Source: Perca fluviatilis
Taxonomy: Eukaryota; Chordata; Actinopteri; Perciformes; Percidae
Direction of reading: 5' to 3'
Assembly: GCF_010015445.1 (NCBI RefSeq)
Contig: NC_053112.1
Span: forward strand, 34,159,498 to 34,223,497
Length of the DNA: 64,000 bases
The position numbers and the translations under genes were made by a program. Positions 13,291 through 22,620 of this stretch are shown here, piece after piece. How positions within the stretch are numbered: position 1 is the first letter of the stretch; the number at the start of each line of letters is the position of its first letter. The notes under the pieces are model-generated. The model saw only the letters and a program-made list of their open reading frames with translations. It was not told where the DNA came from and searched no databases.

Positions 13291-13745
13291 GACTTCATAT
13301 ACCTTTTCCATCACTCGTAATGATCAGCTGTTTCATGGTGCGTCACTTGTCAGTAGTAATCAGATCCAGCTGTGTCGTTGTTAGATAAACCAATCAGGGT
13401 CGGCCATTTGTCACCAGCCTATCACAGCATGATATCCTGCTTTAAATCTGCTCTCTCTTCCGCGGTTGGCAGTTGTCGTTTCAGGAAATAGAGTGCGTCC
13501 CGCCTCCTCCCCTTCTGCCACCGGTGGTCAAGCCCTCGGACTTGGGTTTCGTCTGCGCTTGGCTGTCGATGGTTCCTCTGCTCTTTCACCACCACCAGTG
13601 TCTGGACTCCATCGGGGGATATGTTTGGGTTTCCTTAACCCTTTAGGACGTTTGGTTTCGATGGAGTCCAATCTCCAGAGACTTTTACATGTTTGTCTGT
13701 ACAATAAATATGTTCATAATTTCAAGGAATTCTCTCCTGATTGAA
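13291..13745 (+). repeat. Possible solo LTR or other GC-richer repeat
   Basis: A GC-richer island in AT-rich DNA. A TTTAAAT box lies near 13442, then about 250 bases of C/T-rich sequence, and an AATAAA signal near 13706. That order (TATA-like box, body, poly-A signal) recalls a long terminal repeat. No TG...CA ends with a short target duplication could be fixed, and no internal retroviral genes are nearby. A 92-codon ORF (13466-13744) shows no similarity. An unrelated old transposon fragment is equally possible. Confidence 0.25.
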
Positions 13746-15874
13746 ATACAAGGCTAATATATTCTATAATTCTTGCAAAACTGAACAACTGGGCATGAGA
13801 GCCCCAGTCAGAGAGGTGACAAGGAATCCAAGGACCACTGACAGAACAGAGTTTGCTGAGATGGCGCCTTTCGAAACAGTCAGAGCAGCACTTGCTTGGC
13901 AGCAAAACATTTATCTGATATAATAAAAAATTTAACTCATCAGCTGTAATCCAAAGCAGACTGGAGAAAACAAACAGCTTACAAGCAGTCTAACAACATT
14001 TCTGCTGTAAAGCGTGACGGTGGCAGTCTCTTGCTATGGGTGCTGTTTTCAGCACAGATGGACAGGACTTGTGAGGTTGGATAAAGAAAAGCAGCCAAAT
14101 GTCTACCCTGAAGTTTGTGTTCCCACTGGAGGGATATACAGTCAATTCAATCATGACTATGCATCCACAGTCTTATTAAATTAAGCTCAGTTCTTGTTTT
14201 TAACTTAATTTGGGGTTAATTCACAATTATGGGGAATAACAGGATGATTAGTCAGCCCTGTGGCTTTGCCAGTGTTTGTATTGTGAGATGGAAGCGCAGG
14301 AGCAGCTGATTGGGGGAAATTAAAGTACACTGATTTAGTGAGTGGTTTCTGTGTGGATATAATGAGTGGAAAGGTGGTTAACTGATTTTATTTTTTTAAG
14401 TAAAATGTGTGAATATAGCAGAGCCAAAAGGTGAAGCTTAATGATTAGATGAAAGTAGTCAATAAACAATTAAAGCAGAAGTCTCCCCTGACTGCACTTA
14501 CGGTAAGCTCCATATGAAATTGAAGCCCTTCCATATCACTGCATTGTCTTCAGGACAAGAAAGTGACAGTCCTGGTATGACCCAGTAAAAGCCAGGTCTT
14601 AAATCCCTTTGGAAAGTCTGTGGAAAGACCTCAGTACAGCTGCTCACAGACGCTTCACTTTACACTTGACTGAACCGGAGTAACTATGCTCTGAAAAAAT
14701 GGGAGGACAGGCTGATACAGACTCAGAGGTGTCGTTACTTAAATTGTTAAAACAAGACCCATAGCAGTAAAATGAGCAAGCAAAAAAGAAATAAAATACC
14801 AATGGAAATAAAAATTCAAAAGAATTAAAAACACAAACTTACAAACACGCGAAAAAAGCAAGTTTAAACAAGTGAGTCTTCAGCTACTTCTTAAAAGCAT
14901 GAACAGAGACCACAAAACGTAGTTACAGTAGCCCAAAAATCCCCCACCATATTCCATTTTAGAGATTATGCTGCCACACCATGAATTGTGAACAAAGTTG
15001 AACTGGCTGGATACTGTCCAAATGCACTGTATATCTTTTCAGCTAGCCAGTAAAGTCCCAATTCATTACGAGCTACAGTGGGCAAAATGCTCAGATGGGC
15101 TTCACTTGGACCTAAATCGGTTGAAAGTGTGGGATTGCAGAAATGGAAAAAGGGACACAGCACCAGGCCATATCTCTCCTCAAGCCAAATGAAAACTCAG
15201 AGTGATGTGTCAATCACAGGACAAATGACAGAGACAGTGAGGGAGATAGTCCAACAGCCAAAAGAGCCAGCTGCCTGTAGGCCTTTCATGACATGACCTT
15301 TTCAAGGTCAAGGCTGTTAATACTGTGTGAATTGAGTTTAAAATCCTGTAAAATATATCTTACAGTAGTGAATAGCCAAGGAAAGAGAAGGGAGCCCCTT
15401 AAAGATGGCAGTTTACACGTTGGGTTAGGGTTAGAGGGTGTGAACACCTTCTTTGAACATGGAAGGCATGTTCTCATTGGGCTGTATGCATGAGTTTACA
15501 CACACATTTACTTGTTTTTGTCATTTAGGAGGACCTTGCTCTGACTTAAATTAATTCCTAGTCTAACCCTAACTATAATCACTAGATCCCCATCCCTAAG
15601 CTTTACCAATAACCAACCCTTAACCATCAAATGTTATGGTTTGTCTATGATGTTAAGCTGTCATATTGTCAATGTGAGACTGTGGTCCCCACAAGGTTGA
15701 TAAAACAAGGTGAGACTTACACACATTTGCACATAAAGCTGCAATATTTATATTTTTATGTTAGCAGACCAAATGGTTATTGGTAATGTGAAAGGGGTCT
15801 CTGTCGTGATAACCCACAAAAGATTATCACCTGATTCTGCAGTTTCCTTCAGCTTAAGGGAGTGTTATAGCTAG
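13746..15874. other. Non-coding DNA, nothing recognised
   Basis: Short chance ORFs only. Two small patches resemble the telomere unit (GGGTTAGGGTTAG near 15421 and its inverse near 15565) but are far too short and imperfect to be an interstitial telomeric array. Confidence 0.3.
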
Positions 15875-16204
15875 GTTCTATACAGTGATGCCACTTAACG
15901 CTAATCTGACCACTTTTTTCAGTAACGAGTAATCTAACGCGTTACTCTTTCCAAACCAGTAATCAGATTAAAGTTACTTATCCAAGTCACTGTGCGTTAC
16001 TATTTTTGTCATTTTCCTTAGTAAAAATATATATTTTAGCTTTCTTCTTGTGTCTGACGACAGTTCATGTGTACCACACAGCGACACAAACGTAAACAAC
16101 AATGGAGGGAGGAGAGCGATGCGCGCTTTCTAGCTGGAAATACAGTCACTATTTTGAGTTTGTGTCAGCTAAATTCGGCAGTATTAAGGTTCGTTGTACA
16201 CTCT

Positions 16205-17057
16205 GGGCTAGATTTATCAAGCCGTTTGCGCCTGTTTCCAGGCGCTAATTGGTCGCAAAGACGGACGTAACCGATGCGGGCTATTTACAAACAGGGCGCA
16301 CTTGGGTAAAATCGCAGATTGTCTGCCACATGAACGAGAAGAGACAAGTTGCGCTTTCAATATGCGTTCGTGGGAGTCGTGGGGAAAGTGGGAGTTCCAC
16401 CCAAAAAGGTGGGAGGATAAGCGCCAAAGTGCACCTAATTATATATTCCGTGGTATTTACAAAGACTGTCAGTAAGAGCGCGCCTCTATTCTGCGGGGGA
16501 AATTCTCCGCCTCTTAAAAGCAGGTCTAAACCAGCCGCAATCGAGTTTCCTCGTAGACCTTTATGCCGCTGGTGAAATGGCAACAGCAATTTGAGCAAGA
16601 CGAAGACATAGGCGAGGCTGAAAATATTTTTAACAGAAGAATCACACTTTGTCAGTGAACACAACATAATTTAGCGTTACAGATCAAGCAGACATGCAAT
16701 ATTAGAGTTACTGGAAGAAATCAAAGATGAAATTGAATCTCCCACTCAGCGTTCACATCCCATTCCAGCAGTTGTTAAACTCCTCGCTACATTACAAATA
16801 TTGGCATCAGGATCATTTCAAACAGTCATAGCATCAGCAGTGGGAATATCGCAGTCTGCACTCAGCCATATCATAGCACCAGTACCGCTTTGCTACAGCG
16901 CAATTTACGGTATAGTGGGCGGAGAAAGACGCTGATTGCCTGATGGGTGTCAGGGTTGATAAATACTACGCAAAATGTGGAAGCATAGCGTGCGCTATTA
17001 ACGAACTCGCATAAACGGACGCAGCGCAAACTGCGCTAGTGTTAGTAAATCTAGCCC
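16205..17057 (+). mobile_element. PIF/Harbinger element (853 bp) nested in the hAT element
   Basis: Perfectly inverted tips GGGCTAGATTTA (left) and TAAATCTAGCCC (right) are flanked by the trinucleotide TCT on both sides (16202-16204 and 17058-17060). A 3-bp duplication is the size made by Harbinger transposases, although their usual target is TWA. The interior around 16684-16885 reads in one frame as ...ILELLEEIKDEIESPTQRSH then IPAVVKLLATLQILASGSFQ and TVIASAVGISQSALSHII. This corresponds to the region upstream of the catalytic core of HARBI1-type nucleases. The rest of the enzyme is missing, so this copy is non-autonomous. Confidence 0.85.
16684..16890 (+). pseudogene. Harbinger (HARBI1-like) transposase fragment
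   Basis: About 65 codons are recognisable, with the LATLQILASGSFQTV and GISQSALSHII segments. Such sequences in PIF/Harbinger nucleases (DDE superfamily 4) form the helix-turn-helix region before the first catalytic aspartate. None of the catalytic residues is present. No start codon or full ORF exists, so the fragment is not expressed as an enzyme. Frame and family were judged by eye. Confidence 0.7.
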
Positions 17058-17581
17058 TCTGTGCTGGTGGCGACAAAGTGCTACCTAGCTACAAAAACAC
17101 TACGTCAAATTTGAAGAAACATTTGGAGTCGCAGCGCTGCAGTCAAACTTACAGAGCAAGTCCCACCAGGTGGTGCAAAGCACAGATCAGGAGGTCCCCC
17201 CACCACCCGAACAACAAAAGCTGGACTTCGGTGCAAAACCAGTAAGTGGGGGAGAGTTGAAGTAGGTCGGGCATTATGTTGTAGAGGAAATGCTGCCCTT
17301 AAATACCGTTGACTGGCTCTCTTTCGTGCCATAATAAACCAGATCCCTACTACTGGCAATGCCGAGCTGCCTCACAGTAAACCGGTTGTCATTTTTATGT
17401 TGAGGCTGTGGGGGTGTTGTCGGCAGTTGCTGAATGTAACTAATAAAGTAACTTGTAATCTAACTTCGTTACTTTTAAAATCAAGTAATCTGTAAAGTAA
17501 CTAAATTACTTTTAAAATCAAGTAATCTGTAAAGTAACTAAGTTACTTTTTCAAAGTAACTGTGGCAACACTGGTTCTGTA

Positions 17582-18640
17582 GCATGTGACGTATTGTTTC
17601 CAGTCACATCAGGCAGCTGTTTCAGCAAAAATAACCTGTTAAACCCACAGTATGCCACTAAATGCCAGATAGACAAAGTTAGTGACTGGCTGTTGAACAT
17701 ATATAGGAACATTTAGCTACTGAAGTGCCAAATATTTCCATTTGAAGTTGGTGGAGACCAAATACCGAGCTACAAGGAGAGTGACTTACTTCAAATAAAT
17801 GTTATCATTCCTTTGTTTGTTATCGTTCCTTTGTGTTTGCTGGATGTGTAAATAGGCAACTGGTAGCTAACATGTATGTTAACCTTACAAGGTGATATAT
17901 ATGTCAGTGTTGTGTTTACAGCTTGTTTTTCGCTGGATCCAGTTGTCTGAAAAAAATCTAAATCTGTTTCAACCATCACAATTAAATGCCTAAATCCTAC
18001 ACAACTATTAACCTAAAGATTATTATATCCATAATCTTAGAGGTCTTAGAGGTAGCCTTTTTTCGCCAGTAGTGGCACTATAGAGTAGTGTATTGATGAT
18101 GTTTTTTGTGTATATCTTGTTTATTACTCCCACACACGTTCTACAACTACATGTACATACATGAGCACAGGGGAGACAAGACAACTCCATAGGGTGTGTT
18201 TAACCCTTAAATAGGAAAAAAGTGGTGTCACTCCTAAGGTCCTCACAAAGATAGCTCTGAATGTTTTTTTCAAAAACCATGAATAAAAATGAAAAAATAC
18301 CTTCAATTGTTCTATGCTACTACTATGCTATTCCCTAAAGTGATCTAATATAATTGAGTAAATGTTCTTTTTGGGATCATTTATTCACAATTAGAGCAGT
18401 CCAGATTATTATGGGATGGATTCAAATGTAGCAGATTTGTCAGCTAAACATTCATTCTGTGAACTCTACTCCAGCATAATATAACAAAAAAGGTTTTAAG
18501 ATTAGTAATGCAGTTTACGCCAAATTCCTACCATACCTATCTTATGTAACTTAAAAATAGTAAGATTTCTAGGTATTCTTTTATTCCATTAATATCTCAA
18601 ATAGCTTAAAAATTGTGCATATAGCTGCCCTAAATGAGAA
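17582..18640. other. AT-rich non-coding DNA, nothing recognised
   Basis: Short ORFs only, no similarity to known proteins. Nothing repetitive was identified apart from A/T runs. Confidence 0.3.
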
Positions 18641-18728
18641 GAAGAAAATGTCCCTGGGTGAGCATGCCCTGGTGTCCCCTAGGTTTGGGCTGAGCCCCCA
18701 ATGTTTATGACTTCTGGCTCCGCCCCTG
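18640..18728 (-). mobile_element. Solo terminus of a hAT-type element
   Basis: Read on the minus strand the fragment starts CAGGGGCGGAGCCAGAAGTC and continues with a G-rich TTGGGGGCTCAGCCCAAACC segment, the form of one fish hAT terminus group. No partner end or target duplication was found, so this is a truncated relic. Confidence 0.45.
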
Positions 18729-19076
18729 GTTGTCATTGTAAATATAATACATTAAATTAAATGAAAATAAAAGCACACACATGCATACAGTAAAGCTCTC
18801 TAGTAGACATGGGATTTTGTGTCAACAGCAAGTGCACCTATTACCCTATAGAGGGCAGCTGAATGACAGATATAAAAAGACAAAACTTAATGAATAGCCC
18901 CCTATGATCCCTGGCAGTAGACTGGTTGGTATGTTCAATGGGAGCCCAATGGGGCTTATCAGTAGAGTGCTTCTCATGCTCAGGAGAGAATGACAGGTCT
19001 GTCTGCAGGTCGGGGGAGTGTGTCTGATACTGACAGTCCATCAGCACAGAAATGAAATTGCCTCTTGCACTGCAGT

Positions 19077-19483
19077 CAGTCCCTCCAGGAATTTGCGATG
19101 TCGTGATCGCAACAATTAACGCAAATTCAACCAATCATTGTGAATTCAGCGTGACTCGCAATTTTGACCATTCACTGCAACTATACCGCAAATTTGACCA
19201 ATTACCGGAGTTTCCCGTGACTTCAACCAATCACAGCAGTCCCACGTGCCAGACCTTGCGTCAGTATGTGACGCTGAGAGCCACTGACCAAGAACATCTG
19301 ATATTTACCAACAAAAATATTTTTCAAGAATTATACCAAAAAAAAAAAATCGCAACTTCATTGCAACAAAAATACAAAAGACATTGCAACTTTTATCGCA
19401 ATTTATTACAAAAGCTTCTGCAAAATCAGGCATTTTGGGCCGCAACAATCTCAAAAAAAGGCCACAAACTGCTGGAGGGACTG
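19077..19483. mobile_element. Short hAT-like MITE with CAGTCCCTCCAG tips
   Basis: Inverted tips CAGTCCCTCCAG (left) and CTGGAGGGACTG (right) are perfect over 12 bases. The interior is rich in ACCAATCA and CGCAATTT words, including GACCAATTACCGG and TTCAACCAATCACAGC, and encodes nothing functional. Flanks TGCAGT and TGCAGTGA suggest an 8-bp duplication that lost two bases on the left. A 154-codon ORF running through it (19052-19516) is simply read-through of this repeat and should not be called a gene. Confidence 0.7.
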
Positions 19484-19993
19484 TGCAGTGATTGCAGAGA
19501 TATACGATGCGCTTAGTTTCCATTTGACATGCAGTAAATGCATCTTGTCATCTTTGACAGGGTGTTGTCACATAGGCAACTAGGTCTGGACTTGTCATTA
19601 GGCACTATAATATGGTACTCACTTCTATACATACAACAATTTACCCTAATATATAAGTGACAGCTGTGAAAATCGATGTTAGGATCCTCCAACATCATCA
19701 TGACAGGCCACTCAACGGTAAATAATGCTAAAATGGTCTGCATAATGAAGGAAAGCTGGAGACACAAAGCAGTGTATGCCCACACACAAACGTGAGGCTG
19801 TTTCCACAGAGTTTTTACTCTTTTGTCTCTTAAAGGCATGCCATGTATTTCCATGTGCAACAGTGTGTTCTCCAACAAGCCGTGTCTAATTTCCCCATCA
19901 GCTTGGGAAGAAAGAATACACTTGTGAGCCCTTAAATACCAACCGGCCTGTAGATGATGTCCTTGCTGGCAATTACAAATATGCATTATTTAG
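19484..19993. other. Non-coding DNA with a 157-codon minus-strand ORF of unknown worth
   Basis: The ORF at 19986-19513 (minus) is long for chance but has no recognisable domain. It abuts two repeats and has a histidine/cysteine-rich composition without a spaced metal-binding pattern. No splice or promoter context supports it. I regard it as a chance ORF. Confidence 0.3.
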
Positions 19994-20228
19994 TAGTCCT
20001 GCATTGCCAGACCTATCTCCACAGCGCTGTGGCGTAAGGTCTGGCTACACCACACATACATTGAAAGATAGGAAAATAAAAAGCTCTGAGCTTTTTGAAT
20101 TTCATTGAACCAATCACAATCCCCTTGGGTCGCGCTAAGCTCTGGACGCAGCGACAGTGGCTCTGCAATATAGTCTTGGGCAGGAACTTTTTATTTTTGG
20201 TGGAACAGTTGCACCCCGCAAAAGAAAA
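19994..20228 (+). mobile_element. Truncated copy of the 1315-type MITE
   Basis: Starts TAGTCCTGCATTGCCAGACC, then CTCCACAGCGCTGTGG. It carries GAACCAATCACAATCCCC and ends at TTGCACCCCGCAAAAGAAAA, the same 3' boundary as the copy at 6073. Confidence 0.6.
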
Positions 20229-21077
20229 CCACCAAATGTGTTTATACATTCACACAAGCGCACATACGCATAAGCAAGACAAATTTTGAAGATGCATTTC
20301 CTCTCAACATCCAGCCTTGAGACCCTTTCCCTGTGGCTTATGTAACTAAGTAGCAACAAAAACAAATGGATGTATCAAAAGGTGCTGGTATTATGTTTTA
20401 GCATATTTACAAATCATGTATACTTAAATTTCTGCCAGCCATATCATAGCTTTTGGATTTCCAAAGGACTGCCCTTCCTGCCTGGAAGCTTTTGCTTTTA
20501 AATGTCAGTGCTTTTATTTTAAACCAAAGAGCCTTGAACATTGATTTAGATCATCACATGAAACGTGTGAAAGTTTTACATTTGTTAAAGTTATTGCTCT
20601 GTGATAATGCAGTTACCACTCCACTTTATTTCCCAAATTAGGAGTTTTTGGCTTAAGATATCTGACAAAGATGGCAATACAGCTTAACCCAAGCTTGAAA
20701 TTGTCATGTCAGAAAACACCTTGGTGACATTACAGATGTTTTTTCTATGATCATGTTTTCTACTATGTCTTCTGTAAGTTGACATTTGTTCTATACTTTT
20801 TGTACTATAGCTTTCTCCATACTGAAATAAAGGGCTGCCAATAAGGGGTAGGAAAGCAAATATGCTAAAACTATTATATATGAAACCAAAATATTGGTAC
20901 AGTCCTTTTTATCAGGCAGACAATTCCAATTTGAATGAATAAATTGGCATTATTTTGGTACAGTCACTCATGCTCTCTCTGTCTTGTTCATTTGGATGAC
21001 CAATCCACTCTGCTTCTGTTGCCAATGACTCATGTTGTCCTCCATTGTCTCTCTGTGGGTGTGTGTTTTGTCTGTAG
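20229..21077 (+). other. mtnr1a: 3' end of mtnr1a intron 1 with splice acceptor
   Basis: Non-coding DNA leading to the acceptor at 21076-21077 (AG). Just before it lies a pyrimidine/T-rich tract, TGTGTTTTGTCTGTAG, with a plausible branch region upstream (CCATTGTCTCTCTGTGGGTG). No ORF in this stretch belongs to the receptor; the in-frame ATG at 21032 is intronic because its codons do not match any melatonin receptor. Confidence 0.75.
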
Positions 21078-21946
21078 GGAACATATTTGTGGTGAGCCTG
21101 GCAGTGGCAGACCTTGTGGTGGCCATCTACCCGTACCCTCTGGTCCTCACCTCCATCTTCAACAATGGCTGGAACCTGGGCTACGTTCACTGCCAGATCA
21201 GCGGCTTCCTTATGGGCGTCAGCGTCATCGGCTCCATCTTCAACATCACCGGCATTGCCATCAACCGATACTGTTATATCTGCCACAGCCTCAAGTATGA
21301 TAAACTGTACAGTGACAAAAACTCAGTCTGCTATGTGATGTTAATCTGGGCGCTGACTGTGGTGGCCATCGTGCCCAACCTGTTTGTGGGTTCACTTCAG
21401 TATGACCCACGGGTTTATTCCTGCACATTCGAGCAGTCAGCCAGCTCAGCGTACACTATCGCAGTGGTTTTCTTTCACTTTATTTTACCCATCATGATTG
21501 TCACATACTGCTACCTGCGCATTTGGATACTGGTCATACAGGTGAGGAGACGAGTCAAGCCGGACAACCGGCCCAAGCTAACACCACATGATGTTAGAAA
21601 CTTTATCACCATGTTTGTAGTGTTTGTGCTCTTCGCCGTTTGCTGGGCACCGCTCAACTTCATCGGTCTGGCCGTAGCGATCAAACCAGAGGTGGTGGTT
21701 CCCCTCATCCCAGAGTGGTTATTTGTGGCTAGCTACTTTATGGCCTACTTCAACAGCTGCCTTAATGCCATTGTGTATGGTGTGCTGAACCAGAACTTCA
21801 GGCGGGAGTACAAGCGCATTGTAGTGTCAGTGTGCACAGCACGCATCTTCTTCCAGGACAGCTCCAACGATGCAGGGGAGAGGCTCAAGTGTAAACCGTC
21901 ACCCCTCATGACCAACAATAACCAGGTCAAGGTGGACTCTGTCTGA
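21078..21946 (+). CDS. mtnr1a: Melatonin receptor type 1A, terminal coding exon (exon 2)
   Basis: A class A G-protein-coupled receptor for melatonin at the cell surface, known in the family to couple mainly to Gi and lower cAMP. The exon opens with GG completing a split glycine codon (phase-1 intron) and encodes 288 residues to TGA at 21944-21946, covering transmembrane helices 2-7. Visible landmarks, numbered within this exon, are: LAVAD of helix 2 (residue 11 is the conserved Asp); disulfide cysteines 38 and 115; the melatonin-specific NRYCYICHS (62-70, nucleotides 21263-21289) in place of DRY; FAVCWAP in helix 6; and NAIVY (229-233) where most receptors have NPxxY. The tail carries LMTNNN and ends VDSV, which fits type 1A and a PDZ-ligand end. 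The missing ~60 N-terminal residues (helix 1) lie in exon 1, not found here. There are no stops or frameshifts, so the exon appears functional. Confidence 0.97.
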
Positions 21947-22451
21947 TCCAGAACTCAGAGGAATACTGAGCGGACATTAAAAGATGTGCTGTGACTGAGA
22001 GTAAAAAAAAGAAAAAGGCAGAGTGAGAAAAACTACCAAATATTAATATAAAACAGCTTCTATACTCTGAGCTGTCTACAGACGTTCATATGGTGCTATT
22101 GGACCTCTGAACAATCACAGTAAAAACAGGGGTGCATATTATCTTTGTCTCTTGTTTGACTGTAGTACAGTAAATATGACGTACGTTTTGTTTTCCCGTT
22201 TACAGTGATGATATAAATGTATTATACATTATATAAGTATTTATTTTGTATAACATGTCATGTAGATATATGGTAAGATACATCAGGTTCCAGTTAAATG
22301 AAGACAACATTATATCAGGCCAATAGAAACATTCTACAAAACTTGATTGAAAATATACACAGACATACATACATTTTTACCAATGGACTGCAATGTGGGT
22401 TGCTGCTGTCGTATTATACCCTGTAATACATAAGTGGAATATATATTTTAG

Positions 22452-22505
<54 letters not shown>

Positions 22506-22600
22506 GCGCGCTGCCACCTTGTGAGCTCATTATACTGTATGCATGGATATGCAGGAATTGTTCATATACAAAATAAAACCTTATATTGATGGAGTATCTG
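21947..22600 (+). other. mtnr1a: mtnr1a 3' untranslated region
   Basis: Follows the stop codon directly and is AT-rich. It contains a CT microsatellite (22453-22502) and an AATAAA poly-A signal at 22572-22577. A G/T-rich stretch after it (TTAAGTCCTGTGTC) would suit 3' end formation around 22590-22620. The extent is inferred from the signal only; no transcript evidence was available. Confidence 0.6.
22453..22502. repeat. (CT)n microsatellite in the mtnr1a 3' UTR
   Basis: A pure CT run of about 25 units, followed by CACGCGCGC. It lies between the stop codon and the likely poly-A signal, so it would be transcribed. Confidence 0.97.
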
Positions 22601-22620
22601 TTTAAGTCCTGTGTCTAATG

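Larger units (their letters stand above)
16102..17250 (+). pseudogene. Remnant of hAT transposase N-terminus (BED zinc finger), split by insertion
   Basis: Upstream codons (16102-16204) read ...YFEFVSAKFGSIKVRCTL and downstream codons (from about 17058) read CAGGDKVLPSYKNTTSNLKK followed by HLESQ. Together these show the CxxC, the TSNLKKHL helix and the H of a BED-type finger found at the start of hAT transposases. The gene is dead: an 853-bp Harbinger element sits between the two cysteines, the second metal-binding half is degraded (HLESQRC), and no catalytic core follows. Confidence 0.75.
15883..17573 (+). mobile_element. hAT element with BED-finger transposase remnant, carrying a nested Harbinger
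   Basis: The tips are CAGTGATGCCACTTAACGC (left) and CAGTGTTGCCACAGTTACTT (right, minus strand). The flanks GTTCTATA (15875-15882) and GTTCTGTA (17574-17581) agree at 7 of 8 positions, a hAT target duplication. Subterminal GTAACTAAAGTTACTT-like words fill the right end. Coding sequence starts at an ATG at 16102 (MEGGERCALSSWKYSHYFEF...). It is interrupted at 16205 and resumes after 17060. The rejoined protein would be a BED zinc finger, but only this N-terminal part survives; no RNase-H-like transposase core is visible. Total length is 1,691 bp including the 853-bp insert. Confidence 0.88.

Noticed and set aside
15421..15620. Interstitial telomere repeat (GGGTTAGGGTTAG)
   Set aside because: Only two or three imperfect units; similar short patches at 49628 and 61675 are equally weak.
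19052..19516. 154-codon + strand ORF, the second longest single frame in the left third
   Set aside because: It coincides with a non-coding MITE (tips CAGTCCCTCCAG) and consists of translated CCAAT- and CGCAA-type repeat words.
19513..19986. 157-codon minus-strand ORF
   Set aside because: No recognisable domain, no codon or splice support, and it is wedged between two repeats.
21032..21077. ATG at 21032 as the start of the receptor
   Set aside because: The 15 codons before 21077 do not match any melatonin receptor N-terminus, helix 1 would be missing, and a consensus acceptor (TTTTGTCTGTAG) sits at the point where similarity begins.
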